This document shows positions 49,991 through 62,595 of a DNA stretch of 64,000 nt, in pieces (position 1 is the stretch's first letter; the number at the start of each line of letters is the position of its first letter). The notes below the pieces were generated by a model. That model searched no databases and had not been told where the DNA came from. It was given only the letters and a program-made list of their open reading frames with translations. Both the position numbers and the translations under genes were made by a program. The stretch is from Fasciolopsis buskii. Lineage: Eukaryota; Platyhelminthes; Trematoda; Plagiorchiida; Fasciolidae. The stretch is taken from assembly GCA_008360955.1 (NCBI GenBank), contig LUCM01006746.1, positions 1 to 64,000 on the forward strand, written 5' to 3'.

Positions 49991-50429
49991 TCTCGGGGAG
50001 CGATTGCCTACTTTCGTACAGAACCATTGAGGAATGGGTTATATTATAGAGGAATAATCACCGGATTGTCACGAACCAATTCGGATTGCCTGGTGGCAGT
50101 GATTTTTGACTGACAGCCTTTGGTCTGTGTACACGTTCAAGTTTGTGCACGACGGTGGCGCGGTGGTACTGAATCGTGAAAAAAAGATGAGGCAGCTTTG
50201 TAGCTGCATTTTTGTGAAGGTATAATAGAGGCATGATCAATTATTAAAAAAAGAGTCATGAATACAGCGGACAGTAGGCAAAGTTTGCAAGATGTAAGCA
50301 TTTCATTTAATCTGAAACGTGCCCGTAAAACGTTAATTCACATCAGAATGAAACGAGGAGCAACATAATGAAAAGCATATGGCGTAGGCAAACTCATGAG
50401 CCCGTTTGGTGGAAGCCGATTGGCTAATG
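49991..50429. other. junction sequence between Penelope-like pieces
   Basis: A minus frame at 50240-50058 is open for 60 codons, but no RT motif is recognised. This is too short to hold the normal RT N-terminal region. Confidence 0.3.
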
Positions 50430-50800
50430 CCAGGGCGGGTATTCGTTGTGGTTCAACAGTTCTCGCGCACATGGAAGTGGCTTCAGTCTGTTGATCGATA
50501 AGACCTTACAAAAGGCCAACAGCCTTGGATTAAGGTTCCGTGGAATCGCTTGGCATGCTTGGTTGGAGTCATTTTGGTGACCGAAGGTAACATGATGGCC
50601 AGGTTTCCCGTGTTCGCTTTCCGTCAGAGCGAAGGATGAACCACTTGTTTCATTGTCCTTTCCGACACGAGCTTTCCAGTCCGCTGACCGAGGCACCGAT
50701 CTGTTCTGCCTATGTATGTGTCACCGCAGCTGTAGGTGAACTGGTAAATTATATGAACGATGTTTGGGTCGAGCACCGCTGTCAATAGACTGGAGTTTAG
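50430..50800 (-). mobile_element. Penelope-like element, GIY-YIG endonuclease remnant
   Basis: The minus-strand translation from about 50800 gives VLDPNIVH, then IIYQFTYSCGDTYIGRT. This is the GIY-YIG signature (first Tyr about 10 residues before YIG), with the Cys-containing insert typical of Penelope-like nucleases, and the DRCLGQR stretch with its catalytic-type Arg follows. After a frameshift near 50660 the frame 50696-50424 gives SSFALTESEHGKPGHH, the H-containing segment expected before the conserved Glu region, then AFCKVLSINRLKP near the C-terminus. The frameshift makes it inactive. It lies upstream, on the same strand, of the RT remnant at 49120-49990. Confidence 0.7.
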
Positions 50801-52584
50801 CCCTCTTGGATATCTTGATGATTAGATGTCCAGATGTAACAATACAAAAGGCAATTCACCTTAAAACAACTTGGCAGTAGGCAGTACATTCAGTTATCCA
50901 GCTTTCCACCGGTGGCCTACAAATAGGATCTCGTATAAGCACTTTTCTATAGAGACCGGAATATCTGAAGTGCAGACCAAGCACCGAAAGAAAAGAAGTT
51001 TCTAACGGATAATCTCAGGGCAAAAGGATACCCAGATAAGCTTACCGAGATTCTTAAAAGGGAATGATCTAAATGAACTTATGACATGCGGCCACCAAAA
51101 TGACTCCAAATGCAAATTTATTTTGCATATCTTCTGTGAGTCGATTTGCCTTGGAGCTCGGAAGGCACAGGGGTCACGTCTTTGTAAAACGAATAGAAAA
51201 ATGAGGTCACAGTTGCTGCCTAATTCTTATTATCCTTTAGTGTAGCTTCATAAAATATTCGATCGCTTTCTCTTCACAAATTAATGTGGAATCATCCTTA
51301 GCGATACCCATTGCCTTCTTGCCACAATTGTTTAGATTGAGAAATGTTGAACCAGTCCTTTGTTTGGGCTTTGGCAAATCTACAACCTGTCTCATGGCTC
51401 CCTTATGCCGTCTGGCGAATTTCAACAAAACCCCAGGGAAATGACTCATCCGTTAAACTACCTAACCGGTTATTAAGTTCAACAATCGGCAATTTAACGA
51501 AAAACCTCAATGTAATAAAATCTATTCTGACTGTATTTAGGCGGTTTCCTTTTAAAATGTCCATCACAAATGATAAAACTTGTGTTGCACCACCAGAATT
51601 GTTGATAATCAAAAACGTTATGCTTTATTGTTTGACATCAAAATTGAAAGCAGTTTCTAATTAGACAGGCAACCAGGCAGCTGAATGCTAACGTGAAGGA
51701 TTCTTCCTGCGACAACTGGATACGCAGGCAGAGCGATGCTATAGAGCATCAGTAAACGTCTGACGACATTGTAAAACCAGCCAGGCGAACACGGCCGGCC
51801 TTACCATACTCGTCATTCTGGACAGGTCTCTTTCACGTGACTGATTGGAAACCACTGGTCTCCTTGAGTAGAAAGAATGTAAATATGCATTTTTTTAAAA
51901 TCATGATTTGTTTTGTTACGCACTAGTATCTACCCTAAAGTTTTAAATTTCAGTTGGTTTATGTTCGTCAACGTCACCAAAAAGCAAGTACGCTTAAATT
52001 GACGTAGATCTAAACTGGCGTCCAGTATTTCGCTAAAACAAAGCAAGTTTTGCGAAAAGTCAGTATTTCTTTTATTGTCTAAACGTCAAACTCAAAACCA
52101 CTGCAAGTATTGAGGTTGCCTCAGAAAGCGAGCTGAGAGACCAAATCCAGTTGTCTTAGAACCACGTAATAGTTCGGTGTTTAGAGAAGGAGAAACCGAT
52201 TACTAAACATCAGCAGCCATCCTTTCCCAGTTGCCACGTCAACTGGAGGTTTGGATGCGACTGAAGCCATCCGAAAGATTGTACCCCGCAATGATGTAAT
52301 ATGTGAATTTTCGACGTTATTTTCACTGTCAGGCTCAGTCGGAGACCATTGAAGTGAATTGTAACGCTTGTCAATGTTGGTGATGAAACTAATGGAAGAA
52401 GAAGCAATAAATAATTATTCCGACTGAATCCCCCAGTGCATTTGTTCCGAAGCTTCGTATGATGGCTATCGGTAAGCGACTGCTGGTAGCAAACCATTGA
52501 ATCCGTAACAGCGATTATATAATCCGCGACGACTAGTTGAACGCTTATTCCGCATGATGGATTATTTTATAAGGCAAATCTCAT
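50801..52584. other. no recognised feature
   Basis: Minus frame 51449-51237 and plus frame 51344-51664 overlap in part. The minus strand here might hold more Penelope-like sequence upstream of the nuclease, but no RT motif could be found. Confidence 0.3.
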
Positions 52585-52602
52585 GTACTACTACTACTAC
52601 TC

Positions 52603-52657
<55 letters not shown>

Positions 52658-52663
52658 TACCAC
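52585..52663. repeat. (CTA)n trinucleotide microsatellite
   Basis: About 26 CTA/ACT units with a few interruptions (TCC, TTC). Confidence 0.95.
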
Positions 52664-54359
52664 TGACATCGATTCCACGGTGATGAGGTCAGGGGGAGCA
52701 GTTCAAATTTGCGTTGGTTATACTTCATTTTGATTGCTACGAATTGGTTTTCTTCACCCTTGTACACTCGAAATAATACCACGGAATAACAAATTTCTCC
52801 CAAACGGAAAAAAGATCCGCTAATTCAGAAGTCACAAAAACAAAAGTGGGAAATGTAGGAAGTGCCCAAAATAAAAGCTAATACTTCGTCGTCATGTTAT
52901 TTAGTCACTGTATCCGGTTAGTGGAACGTGAACGAGTAAGAACTTCGGTGAAGCGTGTTCTTCATCAGAATGACCGTTACTGTGAACCAAAAGAACAATA
53001 ATACACTGCCTTGGTCCCGTTTGTTTCTCGCCCTACTGAAAGGTTGAATCTAGCATCCCCTTAAAAACGCTTCGTGGCGTTCGAATTGTTTTGCGCAAAC
53101 TGTCTACTGCAGATTGTGTTCATCAAACCGCAAAATTGGAGTCGGTTCAGCGAACAATGGCCGAGCAGTCTTATAAATGCCAAATGGAGAGAGCATAATT
53201 TTCCAGTTTACTTTGATTCTATAGTTCATGGATTATCCGTACATCTGCAGACAATGTTAGTAAATATTTCTTTGACATTGAGTTAAAAACGAGAAATGCT
53301 TCTGATGGTTCATTGGTAATCTTATTATAAGGTAATGAAATATTTCTATATCTATTACTCTGCAGCCACCATTCTTATGATCTGAATTACAGATACTCAC
53401 TCATGGAATCTTAGAATCCCCAGCAAACTTCAGAAATCACTACTTCGTACTCTCTCAGTATACAGCAAGTTATTTTAAATTGCAGGCTGTACGGATCTAC
53501 AACGAATTAAATTTCCAGCACGAACCTTCCTCCCTCTCATGTGCCAAACAATGTAGGGCATTGTGAAAGACGATTTGCCGGGAGGTTCTAACGCGCGCGA
53601 CCGGTCACCTGCCTGGACAAAATTCATTGAATCGCTTTTGCTTCAAGCCACATGATGAGAATGAGTACCACGGAATAATTTCATTTCATAAAACCCTATA
53701 TTTACATTTACCTAACTGAAACAAAACTCATATTTTAGTGACCGTAAACCATGTCAAAAGACGTACACAGAGGCAAAAAAATTAAAATACTGACCAAGTA
53801 AAAGCATGGTGGGAATCTCTGTATTTTTCAACTTTTCAGTCAAACTCACGGCATCGCGATAAATGTCATCGGATCAGCAACTGATTCTGAGGCAGTATAG
53901 TTTAAACGACTGTTAGTGGTATGCATACGACAAACGATGGGAATAATAGGGGTTCAGAGAAAAAGTTTTTGAGAATTTCTTTGTGAAATCGGCACCGCTT
54001 TTTAAAGTTAACTTACATTAATTTCCATCGAGTGCGCAATCGAACAAAGCCAACATGACGACCCTCATCTAGGATTTTTACCAGCAAGTAAATCCAGTCT
54101 TTGACAATAGTCGTAAAATTGAGACGAATTTTTCGATTACAGTTCAGAGTTCGCAGACTGATGGCGATAATTGACACGCTAATCAGGGATGGAAACGAGT
54201 TCGCACATCTCCGATCGTTGTTCTATCGTACGTGACGTTGAAATATCGACCTATACGTGAGCTTTCTTAACTGAACATCGGATGTTTAACGACAATAACT
54301 GACGTCATCATTCAACGGATTACAAAATTTTTCATGATTCCTTTGATGAAAGTTCTTAG
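52664..54359. other. no recognised feature
   Basis: Short frames only (70 codons at 53074-53286). A T-rich stretch ending TTCTTAG at 54359 could be a splice acceptor for the next feature. Confidence 0.3.
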
Positions 54360-54554
54360 CTGAGTGCGAAAAATTGTCCTGTTCGTTTGAAAATACTAGC
54401 AGACGTGAAAGGGGCTCTTTATTCAGTTTGGAGGCAAGTGGATTTGATGATAGATGACGACGAAGCCACAAAGCATATTTTGCTTTTCCACGATTCAAAT
54501 ATGGTCTGGTCCAAGACTAATATACGGAATTGTTTATTTCGGATGGATGAATAG
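54360..54554 (+). other. possible exon, unidentified
   Basis: After a TTCTTAG acceptor-like sequence, one frame is open for 64 codons to TAG 54552-54554. It includes RLKILADVKGALYSVWRQVD and DDDEATKHILLFHD, which look protein-like. An opposite-strand frame (54498-54286) is also open and protein-like, so the strand is not certain. No convincing donor was found; a weak ATG/GTCTGG lies near 54507. Confidence 0.2.
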
Positions 54555-54743
54555 CATAACCTCACTAGCATTTGCCTGTTGTCGTGGTCTTATCAAAACT
54601 AACTGTTCGAAATTAATCATGCCCAACAAATCTGTTCATCCAGCTATTGGCTGTTCTATAAGTCAGCTTTCCTTATATAGTGAGTTTTCCATTAACCACT
54701 TCTAAAACCGTTTTCTTTTGTTATCGATTGCCTCGGCAGATAA

Positions 54744-55143
54744 GGCTCCTACGAATGTGATAATGTGGGACCTACACAATACGAACGAAAGAAACGTCAT
54801 TCAGACCAGTCTAATTTAACAAATACAAACACGGACTACTCAGTTGGCCAGTTGCCATGGTCACAGGTCGTTACCAGTTTATTTGAGAGTTTGTGTTCAT
54901 TTAAAGACAACCGATCTATGCAATCAGTTGTATCAGTATGTTATCAAATCAGGAAATAACTTGAATAAAAAATGTCGATTAGAATATGCTGATGGGACTA
55001 ACGTGGCACCTTTGGAATTGCTTTTGTCTCATTTGGGGAACATTCTAATCACTTCAACTGCTACCGGACAAACCAAATTTGTCTGCACTGATCCTATATC
55101 TCCCGCTATACAAAGATTAATGGACCTGATAGTCAAAGTCTGA
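54744..55143 (+). other. possible terminal exon(s), unidentified, with a frame change
   Basis: The frame 54744-54959 includes VGQLPWSQVVTSLFESL. The +1 frame then stays open to TGA at 55141-55143 and includes LYQYVIKSGNNLNKKC and NVAPLELLLSHLGNILI. Both halves look coding. The switch happens near 54930. It can be explained by a single-base indel (pseudogene), or by a roughly 60-bp intron from CAG/GTCGTT near 54869 to ATCAG near 54930. Such small introns are common in flatworms. The protein is not recognised. Confidence 0.3.
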
Positions 55144-57199
55144 AATCAAGCACAAATTGGAATAACAACAAAAGAAATCAAAAGTTCCCTGAGCTATTTG
55201 CCTGTTAACCATTCCAGTTTTGTGTAGTATGTATGCGTACCACACTTTTGATCTTGAGCTTGTAACTGCTGCCTGCTGTTGGTTACAACTCCAAAGCTTC
55301 GATTCATTGTGGTTATTTTCTTTGTTCTCCATTCCAGACCAGAACGGCTGAATCACATCGGATAAGTACTGGTCCCGCGCTTTCTTAATGTGATCTTTTT
55401 AAGTGGCTTGTAAGTAGAGCTTCTGGAAGGGCTAGAGATGTTTCATCATAATTGTTCTAGACTGGCGGTAGCTTCAAAATATGGATAGAAAGCAAATTTG
55501 GTATGCGAAAGAAAACTTCAATAATATTGCCTGTTTGCTAAAACCACGTGTGCTATTCAGTGAGATATGATCTTCGCATGGTCCGAGTTAATCCGTTCAT
55601 TCTCATTTAGCTAGCCTGACGGCTTTGCACCACTTGATAAGATAGGACATTTTACAATCTCTTGGCATCAGAAATTTCAGCCACTTGCTGTGTCGGTGGG
55701 CTGTTTGCATCCACAGACAAAGACTTCAAGTTCTCAGTTCTAGTAACGCCGGGAGTCGGGACAGCATTATTTACAGGGATCCCCTCAGGTTTGCTTGGAT
55801 TTGGCCTTACCCCAAAGTTATTACATTCGCCAAATTAGCCAAGTGTGAGAAAGCTAATCCACTAACCAGAGAGGGATGACCCTTGAGTTGTGGGGGAAAT
55901 CTCGTAAACTTCGCATATGGAGTTCACTGGAACTATCATCAAGCGGGAAAACACATTATAAAAAAAAGATCCTTTTTCATAATAAACTATCGATCTGTGT
56001 CCCTCCATACAGTATTCAGCCCCAGTGTTTTTGTTTGACGTTTTCTTTCGACAAATTAAATATTTACGTCAAGTGCTTTTGATTAATAACTCTATGCTAA
56101 TTGAAAGTGCATAAAGTTATTCATTCCTTTCCCATCTCTTTTGCGTGGGGTCTCAAAAGAAACTATCAAATAACACTGAACTTTTCTGGACCGGTTACAA
56201 CAGCCCCCAGAGACTAAAAACAATTTTAATTTGAATGGTACCGAAAAATGAGTGAATTGCATGTTTATCTAAGGATTCATTGCAGAATAAGAATGCTTAT
56301 GCGGCTGCTTGCCTGATTAGTTTCTATTGGAAATAAACTGATGCTCGTTGTGACCTATTTTATACCTTAAGCCCACGAGTACCGGTTTGAGTCACACGCG
56401 CTCGCTGTTTTTTCCTGTCGCGTTTCTTAAGTTATCATCTGAATTTCGAAACCCATTTGGTGTAGTGAGAAAGCAGACTTCGGTCAAATGTCAGTTTATT
56501 GATATAAGCTAGATGGCGAAAGCGTAGTCAGTGTCCTCAATACGCGAAAGACAAGTCGGTGGTGCTCGAGGAAACTCTCAAATGTTGCTTTGTTGAACAT
56601 TCCTTTTTACGATGAGCACAGAACTGGGATTCAATAAACAAAGAGCTCTCAATACTGGATTGAACAGCATCATTTCGGGAAAACCAATTGAACTTACTGA
56701 AAAATTCTCCTCAAGTATTTGGTGTATAGGATTCTCCAATCTTCTCTTCCTTTGTCACACGGATGTTATTCCGTCCGTCTCAGTGTGATTATTAATCTAG
56801 CCTGCTGTATCCTAATATTTACTGATTGCATCAGAGCCTGTACACAGACTTCCATTGCTCCCAAATTATTGTTGTCCATCATGTGCGTGTTTTGGTAGAA
56901 TAGATTATCTATCAGGGTCGATGTGAACGGAATAACGGATAACAGGATATCAAACGCGAAGTGAAGGTCAGCTACAAATAAACTGACAGATGACGTTTCG
57001 AACTAGTTGCCTGACCAGTTATTAATCAGCTGGAAAAAAACATTCTAGGACCTAAGGAAATCAAAAGGGTTTCAATCAGTAGTTCCTTGTGGACATTTTG
57101 TAAGGCATGTATTAATAAAGGGAACCATATCACAGGTCTTTTTCGCAATCTAGTCAATGTAAGCATTGGGTCATTACCGTTCACAGTTTATAGACTACG
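55144..57199. other. no recognised feature
   Basis: Frames at 55685-55879 and 55876-56082 have no motif. No repeats were recognised. Confidence 0.3.
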
Positions 57200-58745
57200 T
57201 TCGGTCAAATATGATTCAGCCTCGTTCTGAAACATCGGTGATGACATGAGGAAAAGGTACTTGAGTCTCTCCGCATCACTAAAATTGTCACGGGAGTTGG
57301 TCCTGACTGTCTGTCCTTAGTTCTTCTAAGGTATGCCTGACTGATGCCTTCAACTTCTGTACTTAACATATAAGGCTTGTCTCCTATCTCTGACTGCTGC
57401 AGACCTTTGTATAGTTTCAGTCGCAAAATCCAGCAGTTCCGCTGCTTTAGCTAAACGTTTTCACCCAATTATCGTAGTATATTCCGGTCTTAAGATGACA
57501 GAGTATGCTGTACCTAGGTGCCTAAGTTTCTTTATGAATTTTCATGATCACACATTTCAGTTCGCTTAAAAATCTAACAGATCTACTTTGGACGGTGTCG
57601 CCTCTTCTATTCATCACATTTGTAAGTCCCTACACTCATCGAGAAAATCTGTACGCTGCACCATGCTGGACTACTGGTCTGCATTCGATTCGGTCTAATG
57701 GTCTCTTTTACATTGCAAACTGGAAGCATTTGGTTTCCCGTGGCCTTCACTATCACGGCTGTTAGATGACTTTATAGATCGAACTCAATTCACACGACTG
57801 GGCGGTATAACGTCAAAACCACTGGCTGACAACTCAGGCGTACTTTAGGTGCTGTTCTTCCACTATATCTCTTGTTAGTTTACATCAGCGACTTATCAGC
57901 TAGCTTCCCTGCCATCCGTTTAGATATGCTGATGATGTTGCCTCTCCGAAGCCGTTTAGAGCAACGATGAATTAAAAACTTTTCAATAATTTATCCTCTA
58001 ACTGCGATTTCCCTGTACAGACCAGTTTAAACCTCAAAATACCCAAATATTCCGAATGTCTGTTCTCTCTTTCTCGGTCAGCCTACCGATCCGAAACGTC
58101 TTTCATCAGCTCAGAAACACTTACCAGGGTTGATTCTCTGAAATACCTAGGAGTTACTACTGGTAGAAATTTGAAGTGGATTTCTTACACTTCCACCTGT
58201 GTAGAGAATCTTTGAGGAATGTGCTCTCGAAACAGAAATCTTTGTTGCTACCAGGTGAAACAAAGTGACATCTGCCGTTTTGTATATCAGTGTTTTTCCA
58301 ATCCTTCTTTGCTGTTCAGTTGTTATTTTACAGGCATCACTAAAAAGACCTCGTCCGGTGACTGTCAATTCTTATTCGTGAGTCTTTCATACTACTAAGC
58401 AAATTGCCGTTAAACTGTGTGGTCAGTACTTACCCGCATGCGGAACGTTTGTCTACAAAATACATTCAGAGCTGACTCGTCCTTTACACAATGGTCTTTC
58501 AGAGGGCTGCTTTCATGTTTAAACAAGATCCGCTTTCGGTTCCATACCCCTTAGAATCAACAGCTTTAGGAACTTCACTGTTCCGTATTTAGCGCGTTCT
58601 GGACACACCGTGATGGCGTTTCAACCGACTTCCCGAGCAACCTAACCTAAGTTCTCAAAGCATTCCCCAACCTGTTTGATTTTATTCATTTTACAAGTTG
58701 ATGAGTGTTTCTACGGTTTTTGAATAAAGTGCAATGCAAAGTAAT
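57200..58745 (+). mobile_element. CR1-like LINE, copy C (5'-truncated, dead, keeps the YADDV box)
   Basis: The DNA aligns with copy A from roughly 57270 (copy A 21440) to the 3' tail. In broken frames one reads RSTLDGVASSIHHICKS, WSAFDSV (motif A), FRYADDVASP near 57925-57950 (motif C), RVDSLKYLGVTTGRNLKW, and the C-terminal region. The tail holds GAATAAAG and ends in AATTCAATTCAAG, a short repeat as is usual for CR1-type 3' ends. Many stops and indels are present. The endonuclease and ORF1 are missing. Confidence 0.8.
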
Positions 58746-61700
58746 TCAATTCAAGCCTATTAGACCCATTTTTGCGTCGGTTGGAATTTCGCCGTCTGAG
58801 TTTGTTATAAAATTGTACGTCGCCCGAAGAAATCGGCACACCGTTTGTAAATTAAAGTAAACGTAGCTTATTTATCGGTCACGGATGTGTATTGCATCTT
58901 TGCTTTGCGATCGGTAATTAAGAAACATGAAAATTAGGTGCATCGACCAAAACATAACAAAAAATAATTATCAGCCCGTTTCCGGCCGTCCTATCATTCT
59001 CAAACTATGTTAAGTGTTTAATTTGGAAAATGGTAATTTACTATCTTTAATTTCAAGGTTATATGCAAGCAGGATTGAGCATTTGGTTTGTCGATTTGCT
59101 CATGTTTGTTGTTCAGTTCTGCATTCTGTGGAGTTAGTAAAAACTTTTTAAAATGAATATACGGCCACACTAAGGCGATCAAAACTAGATGGTGAAAAAA
59201 TTGCTCCCAGTGACTCCTACTCAAACCAACAGGGGTAGGTCATATAAGGGCAGAACTGATCAACTGATTGGCTATCGACTATATTGAAGGTTGGTGTCTT
59301 GCAGCTGAATGCGTTAAGTTCATCACGGAAAATGTACCATTGCAGTCAGGCCACTTTAGATGGACAGGGTTTGATAAAAGAGTCACAAAAAGCGTTAGTT
59401 CAGTTTTTCGTTTTTTTTCGGGTGATATCACGAGACGGGCAACGAAAATTAGTAATTATGGGAGTTTCGAATTGGGTGAATCAAGTGGAAATAAAACGGC
59501 ATGCGGGTAAAATTATGGCCTTGAGGTGTTCAAAATTTTATACATGAATGAAATGTTCTTTAATGCAAATTCGAAGATCGGGAATAGATTATCGCATGCG
59601 GTAGTGTCTAAGTTCATTTTTCAGTCTTAGAATCAAGATAAATTAATACATTCAACACTTATGTTGAATTCTGTATGCAAGGTGTTCCGCTCAGTTTCTC
59701 CGGAAGCTTTGCTTTGGATGACTGACGGACCAAATGTTCGCAGAGATAAACGTTTACCTGTTTCGGTCTCGTTACGGAACGTCTCAGTTAGGTGTTTATA
59801 TAAATCATTGTGTGCATCCTTCAAACGGATCCTGTACGGGGTACTATTTGTCGCTTTCGGTCAATGCAAACATTAGTGGATTCATGAAAAAGACGCCATG
59901 AAGTTCGTCTGACTCATAAACCTGGCAGTTGGCTGTACCCTAAACGTAACCGACGGCGGTTTTGATCACGTGCAAGGACAGGTACCCCGCATGTATGCCT
60001 TCAAGTCATTCATGTTATCTGCCAAGTTTTAATTACCATCCTGCAGGTAGTGTACAATTGCCCATGCTAGCCTGTCGTGGTCGTTTGTATCGCATGGTTT
60101 GTTTTTGCCGGTATTGTTAAAAATAACACTTTGTGATCATTGTGCGTGTGAAATACCGGATATTTCGGTGAACCATGTACGACTGAAATGAATAAGACAT
60201 GCACACGATGACGTGGTAGGTGGCCTAGATACGTATCTTTCGTGATAAAAAAAGTTTCATTATGTTGTCTTCAAAGACACCTAGTCAAATCGCCTCACAA
60301 ATACTTTCTTGCTGAAAAAGACACGCGAGGACTTGATATAAAGAGTTGGCAAAGTAGTTTTATCTGTCGGAAACTTTTCAAAATTGGCACCATCTATTTA
60401 AGGAACAAGTCTCTTACCTCATGGTAACAGGAAAATGAGAGACCACGAAAATCGTTATGCGTTCAGCTGAAATATGGGCCTAGTTTATGAACATCAAAGG
60501 GAAAAGATTAGCTGTGGGTTTTCTTTCAGCATTTCATTGGGCTATTGTGAAACGAATCGCATAACTTGTGGAAGCACTTAAATGATACTTGTCCAGATGG
60601 GCATACAGAAATGAATCGCTATCTACTGGGAACAAATGCTTTAAGCAAAAAAATATCCTTGGTTAACACAGTTTTCTAGCTGATTCACCGGAAGAAGGGA
60701 ACTAAGCTATAGAAGAACTAGGACATTCCCATTCAACAATGAGTATGCCCATTCAATGAAGTTTGCCCTTAGGAAGATGACATAATCGGTAAAGCGAAGA
60801 TCGACTGATATTAAAAGTGGTAAAATAGTCCTTTCGAAACTTTTACAAATGTGCAACGAGTTTGTCTCCACATGTTAGTAGATTGTCGGTGATGAAAGGA
60901 ATTGAACCCACAGCACCTGCCTTCTAACGCTGATTGTTGAGTCGCTGCATCTCTCTCCTGCCCCTCGCCTGTAGGTCTAGTCCCTGTTATTTCAATGACT
61001 ACGTGCAACACGGATGGTGATTCTCGAACGCAGCCAGTCAAACAAGACGGTACTAGTTCAGAAGACCCTCCTCAGATTTACTTGGTCGGCCAACAAAAGA
61101 AAGCCGGTGGCGTAAAAATTTCGCTGTTCTTACTGTAACTATCTCAGCCGTAACTTATGTTTGCAAGCCAGCTGACCAACTAATCAGGAACGCGCAAATT
61201 AAATCCGTTTGCAAAATTCATACAGGAAGGTTGAACCCACCTAGCCAAAATAGACGACCGAGTGAATTGGTGCAGTCAAAAGTTTTGGATGCCCCGAGGT
61301 CCACAGAAGAGACAACTGCTACCGTGAAGTATATTTCTGTAGTCAGCTGGATATAAACGAAAGATAAATTTGAAGGGAGCTTATGAAATAGTAGTTGGGG
61401 GCCGTCTCTGGCAGTATAAAATAGTTTCCAAATAAAAAATCATAGTGCAAAATCCATGCTCACCTGACCAAACAAAACCATCCTGTAGATGTTTTTTTTG
61501 CAGAGCTCGTTTAAAACCAATATAAAGCCAACTTTCGACGCATTTCAGTCAAACACGTCTGCACAGAAAAATAAACGTACTCTTAGCTCACGTGTTTTCC
61601 CAACTAGAAGATATATGCCAGTTAGTACGAACTGGTGGGGATTTTCCAGAAGTAGCTAAAACCATTGTGGAATTGCACTTCACTTACTGGTCAGGCAAGT

Positions 61701-62383
61701 AGGATTAGAATTCGCGTCGACCTATATAGGCTTCGACAATGTGGCACGCACACTCCGGCTACCAGATCTGGTAACGAATCTGGAACTGCTATCAGGCGAT
61801 AACTTTGCAAGTACCCTAATTCACAAACCTTGGAAAAAGTATATCCTTACGGTATGATGAGGGCGGATTCTAAGTAATGCATAGTTTTCTTATATTTGTC
61901 ATACTTGTTCCGGGCAACCTGATATTAACGCGCCCACAGTGAAACTACGGACCTACTCAATTTCATTCCTTTGCTGTTGAGTTCTTCACAAAACGCCTAT
62001 GCTCGCTCTGCGTTGCATCCACAAACCAACTTATGTTTCTTCATCTTCTCTCCATGTCACTGACATGGAATAATGGCACAGTCCAATGTAAGAGAACCGA
62101 TGGCTTGTCTCCCTTATAGTCACGGCTACTAACCGAAATCAATGTTGGGATGGTATCTATTATATTCGTCGGAAACTTTAAAAAGATAGCCAGAATGCAC
62201 GTGCAACAAAACCACCGTGAACTGGTGTTTGTTTTGTTTTATTCCTCTTGTTTTGCTGTATGTCTATCGACCCCGAACTTCTCTATCTAACCATGCTTTT
62301 TTGGCACAGCATCTGAAATCAAGCAAGTGTGAAGTATATATATATATATATTGATAAATGAAAATATCTGCAGCTCAGCTTGC
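58746..62383. other. no recognised gene
   Basis: Overlapping frames at 59268-59547, a pair at 59633-59876 (opposite strands) and a minus frame at 61041-60811 have no motif. A (TA)n run occupies 62335-62351, just left of the foldback element. Confidence 0.3.
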
Positions 62384-62595
62384 AGGTGAGAATGCATACA
62401 CTGAGTTAGAACGTTTACTGTGACGTTTCGATCCAAACTAAAACTCGTTGTCAAACGTGAATGAGCGATTGAATGGGATCGTTAGTTCCGTTCATTTTTT
62501 CCTCTTTCAATCACCCATTCACGTTTCACAACGAGTCCTAGTTTGGGTCGAAACGTCGCAATAGACGTTATAACTCAGTGTACGTCTTCTCACCT
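62384..62595. mobile_element. foldback / MITE-like element with 90-bp inverted arms
   Basis: 62384-62473 is the reverse complement of 62506-62595 at about 85% identity by eye, separated by 32 bp. Conserved stretches include AGGTGAGAA at the outer ends, ACACTGAGTTA, GACGTTTCGA and AAACGTGAATG. No open frame exists, so it would be non-autonomous. The outer ends lie in TA-rich DNA with no clear target-site duplication. Foldback transposon, MITE and inverted-repeat remnant of another element are all possible. Confidence 0.7.

Noticed and set aside
60884..60975. B-box match on the minus strand (GGGTTCAATTCC) suggesting a tRNA or SINE
   Set aside because: No A box at the proper distance and no acceptor pairing; a single 11-base match is not enough.
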